A DNA stretch of 64,000 bases, from contig JAVHLP010000001.1 of assembly GCA_031082145.1 (NCBI GenBank), forward strand, positions 211,249-275,248. The letters are read 5' to 3'. Source of the DNA: a bacterium (GTDB taxonomy: Bacteria > Bacillota > Sulfobacillia > UBA995). The notes beneath the pieces are model-generated. The model had not been told where the DNA came from. It searched no databases and saw only the letters and a list, made by a program, of their open reading frames with translations. The first letter of the stretch is position 1. The number at the start of each line of letters is the position of its first letter. This document shows, in pieces, positions 43,743 to 52,226 of this stretch. The position numbers and the translations under genes are program-made.

Positions 43743-44468
43743 CTATTCCGTGGTGAGGGTCCACCCAGAGGCTATGGTGCGACGCACCACCTCCACGTGC
43801 TCGCGCTCGTGTTCGACAAAGCGCCGCAGCATCTTGCGGGCGGTCCAGTCCTCTGCCGGCTTCCGGGCGGGGAAGACACCCGACCTTAAGGAGCCCGGGA
43901 GATCGAGGAGGGCCTCCACCGATCGCTCCATGACCCAGGCCAGGCTGGCGAAGGTGTCTTCGGGCCAGGGCATCGGCAGGGCGGCTTCTGCCCCTTTCAT
44001 TCCCAGGACACGGGACAGGTAGAAACCATGGCAGTTGCGGACGTGAATCAGGTTTTGGCGTACCGTCCGCTTGTTCCGCTTTGGCTTGCGATCAAGGTCC
44101 TCGGGACCAAGCCCGGCAACGGCTTCCAGGAGGTCCCGCCGGGCGTAACCCAATCGCCGCACGGTGGTGGCGATGTCGTCATCGGTGGCGGGTCCCCGGT
44201 CGGGCTCGAAGAATCCGACGGCGGCCCCGGACTGGCCCAATCCAGGAACCTCCTGAGTCTCCTCAACTTGCACGGCAACGGACGCCGGAGGGCTGACACC
44301 GGGTTCCCCGTGCTTCCGGAGCCAGGCGAAAAACTCCTTGATGGCCACAGGCGCGTTGGCCAGGACCTCTTCTCGAGTGGCACCTAGCCAGATGCAGCCC
44401 GTCTGGTCCAAGACGTGACCCATCCACGGCCCGTCCGGCGCGCCGTCCAGGTACACCCGGCACAGCAT
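43743..44468 (-). CDS. HicB-like N-domain fused to DinB domain
   Basis: A 241-residue protein. Residues 1 to about 60 resemble a HicB-type partial RNase-H fold (GCIWLGATREEVLANAPVAIKEFFAWLRKHGE). Residues about 90-240 form a DinB-like four-helix bundle with metal-ligand histidines in HVRNCHGFYLSRV and HEREHVEVV. DinB proteins are metal-dependent thiol transferases or stress proteins. No HicA toxin is adjacent. A 175-base gap without features separates it from the glycosyltransferase. Confidence 0.75.
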   Translation of the reverse strand: MLCRVYLDGAPDGPWMGHVLDQTGCIWLGATREEVLANAPVAIKEFFAWLRKHGEPGVSPPASVAVQVEETQEVPGLGQSGAAVGFFEPDRGPATDDDIATTVRRLGYARRDLLEAVAGLGPEDLDRKPKRNKRTVRQNLIHVRNCHGFYLSRVLGMKGAEAALPMPWPEDTFASLAWVMERSVEALLDLPGSLRSGVFPARKPAEDWTARKMLRRFVEHEREHVEVVRRTIASGWTLTTE

Positions 44469-44480
44469 GTCGGCCCCCCC

Positions 44481-45341
44481 CTAGTCCTGATAGAGCATAA
44501 CCCCGTAGGTGCCCGGGCCCACGTTGGCGGCGATGGCAGGCCCGGTCTCGGTGATGATGACCTCCTCTATGTCGAAGAGCCGCTCCAACTCCTCCTTCAA
44601 CCGCTGAGCCTGGGCGGCGGCATCGGCGTGGACGATGCCGAGGACCACTCGTTTGCCGAGCTCGATGTTCTCACGCACCATGTCCACCAAGCGGCCCAGG
44701 GCCCTGGCAGCACCCACCGCCTTCTCGAGGGGAGCGATGAGGCCGTCATCCAGGGTGAGGATGGGCTTGACCTTCAGCATGGTACCCAGCCAGGCCTGGG
44801 CCTTGCCGATACGTCCGTTGCGGGCAAGGTATTCCAGGGTATCCACCACTATCAGGGTCTTCACACTAGAGGCTACCCGGGTCACGGCGCTCATGACCTC
44901 TTGCTTGCTCCTGCCCAGCATTGCCTCACGGGCCGCCCGCAAGGCCACCCAGCCCTGCCCCATGGAGGCCAGCCGGGTGTCCACGACCTCGATATCCCGA
45001 TCCTCCAGCATCGACCTCGCGATCACGGCTGACTGGTAGGTGCCGCTGAGGCGCGAGGAAGGGTGCACGGAGACGACCGAACTGCCGTCCGCCGTGGCTT
45101 CCTGATAGGCCTGGAGGAAGTCTCCCGGGGCCGGCTGGGAAGTTTTCGGAGGCGTCTTGGCCAGCGGCAGCCTCCTCATGAACTCCCGAATGCTCATCTC
45201 AACCCGGTCCCGGTACTGCTCGAGCCCGAAGTGGACCATGACGGGGATCACGGTGATACCGTGCTCTTCGGCCACCCGCTGGGGAAGGTCGGAAACACTA
45301 TCGGTGATCACCTTGACCCTGCTAAGCTGCCCTCTTGCCAA
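44481..45341 (-). CDS. DegV family fatty-acid-binding protein
   Basis: A 286-residue DegV/FakB-type protein with VKVITDSVSDLP, the lipid-binding TSQPAPGDF and the SSRLSGTYQSA motif, and VDTRLASMGQGW. Such proteins present bound fatty acids to the FakA kinase (not in the window). The TTG at 45341 is 6 bases after GGGAGGGG; the ORF-track extension is spurious. Confidence 0.92.
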   Translation of the reverse strand: MARGQLSRVKVITDSVSDLPQRVAEEHGITVIPVMVHFGLEQYRDRVEMSIREFMRRLPLAKTPPKTSQPAPGDFLQAYQEATADGSSVVSVHPSSRLSGTYQSAVIARSMLEDRDIEVVDTRLASMGQGWVALRAAREAMLGRSKQEVMSAVTRVASSVKTLIVVDTLEYLARNGRIGKAQAWLGTMLKVKPILTLDDGLIAPLEKAVGAARALGRLVDMVRENIELGKRVVLGIVHADAAAQAQRLKEELERLFDIEEVIITETGPAIAANVGPGTYGVMLYQD

Positions 45342-45363
45342 CCGCTGCCCCTCCCTCCAGGTC

Positions 45364-45380
45364 TTAACATCAGCTGTTAA
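45364..45380. promoter_or_regulatory. Inverted repeat upstream of degV-like gene
   Basis: TTAACA-tcagc-TGTTAA is a perfect 6-base inverted repeat with a 5-base spacer, A/T-rich in a G/C-rich setting, 23 bases upstream of the DegV start. It may be a repressor operator (fatty-acid regulators use similar palindromes), but no promoter was pinned down. Confidence 0.4.
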
Positions 45381-45601
45381 TTCCACGCCTCGGGGTGAAT
45401 ACCTTGGCAGAAGAAGAGACATGCGGTGATAATTTCCGCGCCTGCCCCAGGGCCCGGAACAAGAGCTGTCGACTCTCCCAGCCGGTCCAGGCACATAATG
45501 TCCGATTCCTTGGCGGCAGGCAGGCACCGCCGGTGGGCGCGGTCGACAGCCTTCTCCACCTCCGGCTGCCGCAGGCGGCGTTCTAGCTCATCGGCCCACA
45601 C
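45377..45601 (-). CDS. Hypothetical small protein
   Basis: A 74-codon GTG-initiated frame (WADELERRLRQPEVEKAVDR, ending FFCQGIHPEAWN) filling the space between the prepilin peptidase and DegV genes. Codon use is neighbour-like and it overlaps the peptidase stop by 14 bases. I see no family motif; four Cys residues are scattered (RRCLP, IMCLD, TACLF, FFCQG). It may be real or a chance frame. Confidence 0.35.
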   Translation of the reverse strand: MWADELERRLRQPEVEKAVDRAHRRCLPAAKESDIMCLDRLGESTALVPGPGAGAEIITACLFFCQGIHPEAWN

Positions 45602-46340
45602 TGCCCAGGTACCAGGAGAGGATGGCTCTCCCCCAGAACATGGCAGTGACTGCCCCGAGCACGAGGAAAGGGCCGAAGGGAATCGGTTCGCGCCGGCCCT
45701 TCCTGCGGGAGAGCAAGAGCGCCAGCCCCACGCCGCCGCCGGCGAGAAACGCCACCGCCAAGGCCACGGCGATCGCCGGCCAGCCCAGGAACAGGCCCAT
45801 CACGCCCCCAAGTTTCACGTCGCCCAAGCCCATGCCGCCCCGGCTGGCCAGGGACAGGAAGAGGAGCAGACCCCCGCCGGCCGCCATGCCGCCCAGCCCG
45901 GGGAGGAATCGTTCCGGCCGCAAGGCCAGCAGGGCGAGCCCCATGGCGAACCCGGCCAGGGTCAGGCGGTTAGGGATGATCCCCGCCTCCAGGTCGGTGA
46001 AGAGGGCCACGACCAGAACCGACAGCAAGGCCATGCCCCCGAGCGCCTGCAGGCCGAGACCCCAGGCGGCGACAACAGAGGCATAGCCCGTTGCGGTTAG
46101 CAGTTCCACCAGGGGATAGCGGGGCGCGATGGCGGCCCGGCAGTGCCGGCACCGCCCCTTCAGCCACAGGTAAGACACTACCGGGAGCAGTTCGGCGGGT
46201 CCGAGCCTACTCTCGCAGGCCGGGCAGCGGGAGGCCGGGAATAGCAGGCTCTCCCGTCGGGGCAAGCGATGGATGCATACGTTAAGGAAACTGCCCACGC
46301 AGAGGCCCAGCACTCCCGCGGCAACGACCCCGGGCGTCAC
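45588..46340 (-). CDS. Type IV prepilin peptidase (A24 family)
   Basis: A 250-residue membrane protease/methyltransferase. The N-terminal domain has LCVGSFLNVCIHRLPRRES and the zinc cysteines CPAC...CRHC. The catalytic aspartates are in FTDLEAGIIPN and GMGLGDVKLGG, with about seven helices. The GTG at 46340 overlaps the YqeG stop (GTGA). It is the only prepilin peptidase in the window and the likely processor of Flp and TadE. Confidence 0.94.
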   Translation of the reverse strand: MTPGVVAAGVLGLCVGSFLNVCIHRLPRRESLLFPASRCPACESRLGPAELLPVVSYLWLKGRCRHCRAAIAPRYPLVELLTATGYASVVAAWGLGLQALGGMALLSVLVVALFTDLEAGIIPNRLTLAGFAMGLALLALRPERFLPGLGGMAAGGGLLLFLSLASRGGMGLGDVKLGGVMGLFLGWPAIAVALAVAFLAGGGVGLALLLSRRKGRREPIPFGPFLVLGAVTAMFWGRAILSWYLGSVGR

Positions 46341-46909
46341 CGGCCGTCTCCCCGGCGCCGCGGCTCGAGCGGCAGTACCCCGGCATCCTGCAACCGCTTG
46401 AGCACCGCCCGCTCCAGCCGGCGCATAACGGTTGTCCACCCGAGTTCGTGCTCGCTGAGAGGGGCCACCAGGATCGTGTGGCACCCCTGAAGCCGGCCGC
46501 CGAGTACGTCCGTGAAGAGCTGGTCGCCGATGACGGCCGTCCGGCCGGGCGAGGTTCCCATGATCGCCATGGCCAGCCGGAAGGCTCTACCCGCCGGCTT
46601 GAGAGCCTTGGCCGTGCCACCGATCCCCAGCAGCCGGGTGAAGAGGCGAACCCGGGGACCATGGTCATTGGAGACGATGTGGCATTTGAGACCTCTCCCG
46701 AGCGCCTCATCAATCCACGCCGCCAGTTCCCTGGCCGGCTCGCCGGTCCTCCAGGGAGCCAGGGTGTTGTCGAGGTCCAGGATAAGCCCCTGGATCCCGC
46801 GGGCGGCCAGCCCGGCAGTGTCCACGTCCAACAGGGATGCGTAGAACTCGTGAGGAGCGAGATGCATCAGCCAGCGCGGAACCGGCCGGTTGTCCTGCCG
46901 TCGCCCCAA
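46337..46909 (-). CDS. YqeG family HAD phosphatase
   Basis: A 190-residue HAD IIIA-type protein with ILDLDNTLAPW (both Asp present), HIVSNDHGPRVRLF, the lysine in ALKPAGRAF and AVIGDQLFTDVLGG. It is the PGP-phosphatase-like YqeG common in Firmicutes. A TTG at 46909 is 9 bases after GGGGAGG; the frame before it is noncoding. Confidence 0.9.
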   Translation of the reverse strand: MGRRQDNRPVPRWLMHLAPHEFYASLLDVDTAGLAARGIQGLILDLDNTLAPWRTGEPARELAAWIDEALGRGLKCHIVSNDHGPRVRLFTRLLGIGGTAKALKPAGRAFRLAMAIMGTSPGRTAVIGDQLFTDVLGGRLQGCHTILVAPLSEHELGWTTVMRRLERAVLKRLQDAGVLPLEPRRRGDGR

Positions 46910-46939
46910 GACATCGGTCCTCCCCTCGGTGCCTCCCCC

Positions 46940-46948
46940 ATTATAGCA
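46940..46948 (-). promoter_or_regulatory. Extended -10 promoter of yqeG/prepilin peptidase
   Basis: Minus strand TGCTATAAT is a perfect extended -10 element. No good -35 lies at 16-18 bases, which fits extended -10 promoters. Transcription would start about 25 bases before the YqeG start. Confidence 0.65.
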
Positions 46949-47000
46949 TAGATAGCGGCCACTGCAGGAACCGGGCGGTGCGGCGGGGTAAAGCTGGGGC

Positions 47001-47741
47001 ATGACTTCCTTCCGACACCGGCCGGCCCGGGGAGGACCCCGGGGGACCTGCCTCTTCCTTCACGGGGCGGGAGGCTCCTCGCTGGTCTGGCTCCGCCAGC
47101 TAAGGAGCCTGCCGCCGGGCTGGGCGGCAGTGGCCCCGGACTTGCCGGGACCCGGAGCACGGCCCGCCACAGTCGAGGAGTACACAGTCTGCTTACAGGA
47201 GTTCCTCGCTTGCCGGCCCCTGGCCGGTCCCCGCCTGGTGGCGGTGGGCCACTCCCTTGGCGGCGCAATAGCCCTGACCCTGGCTCTCAACCCGTCCGTG
47301 GCGACCGCCGGGCTGGTACTGGTCGGAACGGCCGCCCGCTTCGGCGGCGACCCTAACTTCCTGGGGCGATTCCTGGCCGGAGACCACCGTCTTGCCTTCG
47401 GCCCCGGGGCGCCGCCAGCACTGGTGGAGGCAAGTTTCACCCGCTGGCAGCAAGGGGACCTGGAGACGGCCCGAGCGGCCTTCACCGCCGCGGGCCGCTT
47501 CGACGCCCGTGCCCGCCTCAGCGCCGTGAGCCAACCCACCCTGGTCATCTGCGGGACCGAGGACCGCTTCACGCCTCCCCCCCTCTCGCAGGAACTCGCC
47601 CGGGGCATCGCCGGGGCCCGGCTGGAACTCATACCCGGGGTGGGGCACATGCCCATGTTGGAGCGTCCGGGGGAGTTCAACCGGCTGCTGGGGAGCTTCC
47701 TGGAGCGGGTTGCCACGCTACCCCCTGGGCCGTTATGCTAA
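47001..47741 (+). CDS. Alpha/beta hydrolase
   Basis: A 246-residue alpha/beta-hydrolase with LFLHGAGGSSLVW (oxyanion region), nucleophile Ser in VAVGHSLGGAIAL, Asp in CGTEDRFTPP and His in GVGHMPMLERP. The catalytic triad is complete; substrate unknown. It is divergent from yqeG and followed 17 bases later by the RibD-like gene. Confidence 0.9.
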   Translation: MTSFRHRPARGGPRGTCLFLHGAGGSSLVWLRQLRSLPPGWAAVAPDLPGPGARPATVEEYTVCLQEFLACRPLAGPRLVAVGHSLGGAIALTLALNPSVATAGLVLVGTAARFGGDPNFLGRFLAGDHRLAFGPGAPPALVEASFTRWQQGDLETARAAFTAAGRFDARARLSAVSQPTLVICGTEDRFTPPPLSQELARGIAGARLELIPGVGHMPMLERPGEFNRLLGSFLERVATLPPGPLC

Positions 47742-47757
47742 CAGGGGAGGGAGTCCT

Positions 47758-48525
47758 GTGAACCGCCCGTTCATCGTGGTCCAGGTAGCCGCCTCAGCAG
47801 ATGGCAGGATAGCCATCGGCCCCAACCTTACCATGTGGGACGAGATGGACGACCCGAGGACTCAGGTCCCGGGAGGTCGGGAATTCTGGGACGAGGTGGC
47901 AAGCAAGCTCGATTCGCTCCACCAGCCCCAGGCGGACATGCTGGGCAGCAACTCACTCGTGAGGGAGGGAGAAGAACTCAGCCCTCTGCCTCCCGCGGAC
48001 GGTGACCCGGATATCCTCTACCAGGACTTCCTGCCGGAGGCAGTCCTCCACCGGCCGGGCGGCCGCGGGTGGCTGGTGGTGGTCGACGGCCGCGGCCGGG
48101 TGAGAAGCGGGTACACCGGGGGAGACGACAGGCCGGGGTGGCACATGCTGCACCTGGTAACCCGGAGCGTCGACCTTAGTTACCTGGCCTTCCTCCGCCG
48201 CCGGGGCGTTCCCTACCTGGTTTCCGGCGAGCGGCACGTCGATCTTGGCTCCGCCATGGAGAAGATGAAGACCAGGCTCCGGGTGAACTGCCTGGTGACC
48301 ACCGCCGGCGGCCGGCTGGCCGGCGCATTGCTCAGGGCCGGGCTCGTGGACGAAGTCAACCTCATCCTGCACCCGCGGCTATACGGCGGGTGTAGTACAC
48401 CGTGCCTGTTTGACTCGCCGGACCTGCGACCGGGGGAGTGGCCTACCCGCCTGGAGCTTATCGCGACTCACGCCGCGGAGAGCGGGTCGGTATGGCTCCG
48501 CTACGGAGTGACCCGCGAGGGATGA
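47758..48525 (+). CDS. RibD C-terminal/dihydrofolate reductase-fold protein
   Basis: A 255-residue NADPH-dependent reductase-fold protein beginning with NRPFIVVQVAASADGRIAIG. The cofactor-binding region includes RRRGVPYLVSGERHVDL and TTAGGRLAGALLRAGLVDEVNLILHPRLYGG, as in RibD/RIB7 5-amino-6-ribosylaminouracil reductases. It lacks the deaminase domain of RibD, so it is either a stand-alone reductase or a paralogue. The GTG at 47758 follows GGGGAGGGAG. Confidence 0.85.
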   Translation: MNRPFIVVQVAASADGRIAIGPNLTMWDEMDDPRTQVPGGREFWDEVASKLDSLHQPQADMLGSNSLVREGEELSPLPPADGDPDILYQDFLPEAVLHRPGGRGWLVVVDGRGRVRSGYTGGDDRPGWHMLHLVTRSVDLSYLAFLRRRGVPYLVSGERHVDLGSAMEKMKTRLRVNCLVTTAGGRLAGALLRAGLVDEVNLILHPRLYGGCSTPCLFDSPDLRPGEWPTRLELIATHAAESGSVWLRYGVTREG

Positions 48526-48540
48526 TCCCGCGGGCAGGAC

Positions 48541-49239
48541 TCAGCCGGTCGCCCCCCACTCCCGGCAGAGCTTCGACACCGCCTTCTTCTCAATGCGGGA
48601 CACGTACGAGCGGGAAATGCCCAGCATCCTCGCTATCTCCCGTTGGGTGCGCTTCATGCCGTTGGTCAGCCCGTATCGGAGCTCGATCACCAGTCGCTCC
48701 TTCTTGGTGAGAACCGCCAGCTTCTCGCGCAGCCGTTCGGCGTCCATCCCGGCGCCTACGACCTCCGGCACCGGGTCGTCGTCGGTCCGGAGCACGTCGA
48801 GGAAGGTGATCTCGTTTCCCTCCCGGTCGGTGCCGATGGGGTCGTAGAGCGACACCTCGGCGCGGGTGCGCTTGAGAGATCGGAGGTACATCAAGATCTC
48901 GTTCTCGATGCAGCGGGCGGCGTAGGTGGCCAGGCGGGTCCCCTTGCCCCGATCGTAGGTCGTTATTCCCTTGATCAGGCCGACTGTACCGATCGAGATG
49001 AGGTCCTCCACATCCTGCCCGGTGTTGTCGAACTTCTTGACGATGTGGGCGACCAGGCGCAGGTTACGTTCGACCAGCACTCCTCGCGCCACCTCGTCGC
49101 CGCCGGCGAGCCGCTCCAGAAAGTGCGCTTCTTCCTCCTCGGACAAGGGGTGGGGAAAGGTGTTTCCCGTGAGGTAGCCGGACAGCAACCCGAGGGTGGG
49201 AGCCCAAGCCAGGAGGTTCGCGAGGATCCCCGGTGCCAC
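48541..49239 (-). CDS. sigK: RNA polymerase sporulation sigma factor SigK
   Basis: A 232-residue sigma-70 family factor. The N-terminal GLLSGYLTGNTFPHPLSEEEE is the pro-sequence region of SigK. NLRLVAHIVKKFDNTGQDVEDLISIGTVGLIKGI is region 2, and RTQREIARMLGISRSYVSRIEKKAVSKL is region 4. The gene is continuous, with no skin element. It directs late mother-cell transcription in sporulation. The GTG start follows GGAGGGGGAGACGGC. Confidence 0.95.
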   Translation of the reverse strand: MAPGILANLLAWAPTLGLLSGYLTGNTFPHPLSEEEEAHFLERLAGGDEVARGVLVERNLRLVAHIVKKFDNTGQDVEDLISIGTVGLIKGITTYDRGKGTRLATYAARCIENEILMYLRSLKRTRAEVSLYDPIGTDREGNEITFLDVLRTDDDPVPEVVGAGMDAERLREKLAVLTKKERLVIELRYGLTNGMKRTQREIARMLGISRSYVSRIEKKAVSKLCREWGATG

Positions 49240-49378
49240 GCCGTCTCCCCCTCCGGTGAATGACCCTACAGTATAGGAGGGAGAAAGGCTTCAGCGTGCC
49301 TGTCCGGGGGAAGCCAATGCTAGCCAGGTCTGGCAGGAAGCAGTCACGCGGGCGCCGGGACGCAGCCGATCACGCCCG

Positions 49379-50452
49379 TCAGCGGAACCCCGCCCCATAC
49401 TTGGCGGCGTTGCGTTCGTGCTCGGCCAGCGTGAAGCTGAAGACATGGGAACCGTCGCCCCGGGAGACGAAGTAGAGGTACTTCACGTCCGCCGGGTAGA
49501 GGGCGGCCTGGAGTGAGGCCTGGCCGGGGGCGGCTATGGGACCCGGGGGCAGTCCGGCGTAACGGTAGGTGTTGTAGGGAGAGTCCACCTCGAGATCGGC
49601 CAGGGTCAATGGGTCACGGCCGGTTCTGGCCAATGCGTAGATGACGGTCGCGCAGGAATCGAGCTTGATGCTCTTCTTCAGGCGGTTATGAAAGACGGCG
49701 GCGATGAGGGGCCGCTCATCAGCGACTTGAGCTTCCCGTTCGATCATCGAGGCCAAGGTCATCACCTGGTGTACTTCCATCCCCAGTTCGCGGGTCCGCT
49801 CCACGAACTCCGCCGTGACCAGCGAGTCCATCCGGGCTCGCATGGTGGCCAGGATCTGGAATTCGGTGACCCCCCGGGGAAGCAGGTAAGTGTCGGGGAA
49901 CAAATAGCCCTCCAGGGGCTCCCGGATCTGAGCGTCAGCCGGCAGCCAAGCCGGCCGCAGGCGGGGGTCATCGAGAAGGGCCAGGAAGCTGTCAAGATCC
50001 CCCCATCCCCGCTCGGCGAGGAGGTTCATCGCTTGGCGCACCGTCAATCCTTCGGGGATGGTGACCGGATAATGCACGACGTGGCCACGCAGCAAGTGCG
50101 ATACGATCTCGTAGGTGCTCATAGCCGGCCCCAGCCGGTACTCCCCGGCCTTTAGCGCCACGTCATCTCCCCTGAATCGCAGCAGCAGCCGGAAGAAGAA
50201 CTGGTCGCGGATGAGTCCCTCGCGCTCGAGCAGGACCGCAACGTCGCGAGAGGTGGCCCCCGGGGGTATGGTCAGGAGCACTTGGCGGTCGGAACCCGGC
50301 TCCAGCGGAGCCAGCATGAGCCATGCTGAGATGCCGGCCAGGGCGGCCGAGGTGATGAGGGCCAGCAGCACTCGCCGCCAGCGCCAACTGCCGGCCCATA
50401 TCCGCCGCACCCGGCATCGTGTGGACCGGGAAGCCCGAGGATCCTTGGACAT
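49379..50452 (-). CDS. mltG: Endolytic transglycosylase MltG
   Basis: A 357-residue protein with one N-terminal membrane helix (RVLLALITSAALAGISAWLML), a LysM-like segment (LTIPPGATSRDVAVLLEREGLI) and the YceG domain (GYLFPDTY; MIEREAQ with the catalytic Glu; SPYNTYRYAGLPPGPIAAPG). It trims nascent peptidoglycan strands. It is last in the alaS-ireB-ruvX-DUF1292 cluster. Confidence 0.95.
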   Translation of the reverse strand: MSKDPRASRSTRCRVRRIWAGSWRWRRVLLALITSAALAGISAWLMLAPLEPGSDRQVLLTIPPGATSRDVAVLLEREGLIRDQFFFRLLLRFRGDDVALKAGEYRLGPAMSTYEIVSHLLRGHVVHYPVTIPEGLTVRQAMNLLAERGWGDLDSFLALLDDPRLRPAWLPADAQIREPLEGYLFPDTYLLPRGVTEFQILATMRARMDSLVTAEFVERTRELGMEVHQVMTLASMIEREAQVADERPLIAAVFHNRLKKSIKLDSCATVIYALARTGRDPLTLADLEVDSPYNTYRYAGLPPGPIAAPGQASLQAALYPADVKYLYFVSRGDGSHVFSFTLAEHERNAAKYGAGFR

Positions 50453-50481
50453 GGTAGCCGCCTTGTCAGCCGAGCGAGATC

Positions 50482-50793
50482 TCAGATGTCGCCCTCTTCT
50501 TCGTCGAGCAGGTCCTCCCCTTCCTCGTCCAGGAGTTCGTCCCAGGCGTCAGCCACGCGGTCCCATTCCTCATCGTCCTCTACCTGAATGAGGACGTCCT
50601 TGCCGTCGGAGTCGGTCTCCATGCGCAGGATGACGGCTTCCTCGGAGTCCTCGTCCTCCTCCCCGCAGGGTATCAAGACGGCGTACCGGCGCCCGTCGAC
50701 CTCGAGAACATCCATCAGCTCGAACTCGTGCTCTTCGCCGTCTTCATCGGTGAGGACGATCGTGTCTTCCCGTTCCTCCGCCAAGTCTACCAC
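50482..50793 (-). CDS. DUF1292 domain protein (YrzB-like)
   Basis: A 103-residue, very acidic protein with the DUF1292 core EDTIVLTDEDGEEHEFELMDVLEVDGRRYAVL and a Glu/Asp-rich tail. Its place between ruvX and mltG matches the conserved Firmicutes cluster. Function unknown. Confidence 0.9.
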   Translation of the reverse strand: MVDLAEEREDTIVLTDEDGEEHEFELMDVLEVDGRRYAVLIPCGEEDEDSEEAVILRMETDSDGKDVLIQVEDDEEWDRVADAWDELLDEEGEDLLDEEEGDI

Positions 50794-50841
50794 TCCGATC
50801 CTCTCACAGTGTAAACATCTTACTGGCCGATACGCCCGAAG

Positions 50842-51273
50842 TCAAGGCGCACCAGGCGATCGCCTCCGGTCCAGGTAAGCCTGCAGGATCAGGCAAGCCG
50901 CCGCCTGATCCACCAGGCCCTTGCGCCGGGTCCGACCAACGTTGGCCTCCAGCAGGCTGCGAGTTGCGGCGGCCGTAGACAGCCGCTCGTCCCACGTCTC
51001 TACCGGCAGACCGGTGATCTGACGCAGTCGTTCGGCAAAGGCTTGAGCGCGGCGGGCCTGATCTCCGGCGGTGCCGTCCATCCGCAGTGGCAGGCCTACG
51101 ACGATCCGCCCCACCCCGATCTCCCGGGCCAACCGGGCGAGGCGTTGGAGATCGAGGCGTCGCCCCTCACGCTTCAGAACCCCGTACGGCTGGGCCACCC
51201 GGCCGGTCTCATCGCTGAGGGCCAGCCCCAGCCTAACGTCTCCCAGGTCGATGGCCAGCACTCTTTCCGACAC
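50842..51273 (-). CDS. ruvX: Holliday junction resolvase RuvX (YqgF)
   Basis: A 143-residue RNase-H-fold protein with VLAIDLGDVRLGLALSD, VVGLPLRMDGTAGDQA, ETWDERLST and DQAAACLILQAYLDRR, carrying the expected acidic residues. It probably resolves recombination intermediates or processes 16S rRNA ends. The GTG start directly follows the stop of the aldo-keto reductase gene. Confidence 0.94.
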   Translation of the reverse strand: MSERVLAIDLGDVRLGLALSDETGRVAQPYGVLKREGRRLDLQRLARLAREIGVGRIVVGLPLRMDGTAGDQARRAQAFAERLRQITGLPVETWDERLSTAAATRSLLEANVGRTRRKGLVDQAAACLILQAYLDRRRSPGAP

Positions 51274-52221
51274 CTAGACCACCCGGATGCAGAAGTGGGG
51301 GCAGGCTGCCCCGCAGTACCCGCACAGGATACATGCCGCCGGATCGGCTACCGGCTTGCCCTCTAACAGTTCCAGAGCTCCCTGCGGGCAGGCCTCCACG
51401 CACCGCCCGCAGCCGGCGCAGTCCTCCTCCACCCGCACCCGCCGCGGGATGCTCGCCAGTCGGCATGAGGAGGCGGCCGGGATCTCCTCTCCGGCCAGGA
51501 TGGCCAGGTTCGCCTCGAGTTCAGCCACGTCCCTCATGCCAACAGCTACCGCGTCCACACCGGGCAGGGCGGCGACATAGGCCAGGGCGGCCGGCGCTTC
51601 CTCGCGCAGGAGACCCCCTCCCAGGGCTTTCATGGCGTAGATGCCCTTCCCTTCACCATGGGCAGACTCCACCGCCCGCAGCATGGCCGGGAGGTCACCC
51701 CCTCGGATACCCAGCCCGGCCCGGTTGATCAGGGGATGGATGACATCAATCAACGGGTGGGTGGCGGCGGCCTCCACGGCAGCGACCGCATGAGCGGAAA
51801 CCCCGATGGCCTTCACCCGGCCCTCATCCCGCTGCTCGGCAAGGTATTCCAGCGCCGGCCGGTGCCCTTCCAGGGTGGCTGCCGACTCCTGTTCATGCAG
51901 CAGGAAGAGGTCTACCCAACTCACTCCCAACTCCGTGAGTGCCCGGTCCAGGCTGCGGCGCGCACCCTCGCGGGTGTGGGCGTAAGTCTTGGTCGCCAGG
52001 ACGGGCGGCGTCTGCATCCGGCGTACCAGGGCTGCCAGGTAGGAATAGGTCCCGTAGCTCTCGGCGGTATCGAAGAAATTCACCCCCCGGGCCACGGCCT
52101 CCTCCAGGAGACCCTCCCCGGCGGCAAGAGGCAAGTCAGCCTGCAGGGGACCAATGGCGAGGGTTCCGAAACAGAGCCGCGACACCCGCAGTCCAGTCCG
52201 GCCCAGGAAGCGGTATTCCAT
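51274..52221 (-). CDS. Aldo/keto reductase with C-terminal 2x[4Fe-4S] ferredoxin
   Basis: A 315-residue protein. The first about 255 residues form an AKR barrel (NFFDTAESYG with the catalytic Asp/Tyr, ATKTYAH with the Lys, VDLFLLHEQE with the His). The C-terminus is a bacterial ferredoxin domain, CAGCGRCVEACP and CILCGYCGAACP. The real start is the ATG at 52221. It sits between rhomboid and ruvX, inside what is usually an uninterrupted ireB-ruvX cluster. Substrate unknown. Confidence 0.9.
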   Translation of the reverse strand: MEYRFLGRTGLRVSRLCFGTLAIGPLQADLPLAAGEGLLEEAVARGVNFFDTAESYGTYSYLAALVRRMQTPPVLATKTYAHTREGARRSLDRALTELGVSWVDLFLLHEQESAATLEGHRPALEYLAEQRDEGRVKAIGVSAHAVAAVEAAATHPLIDVIHPLINRAGLGIRGGDLPAMLRAVESAHGEGKGIYAMKALGGGLLREEAPAALAYVAALPGVDAVAVGMRDVAELEANLAILAGEEIPAASSCRLASIPRRVRVEEDCAGCGRCVEACPQGALELLEGKPVADPAACILCGYCGAACPHFCIRVV

Positions 52222-52226
52222 ACAGC

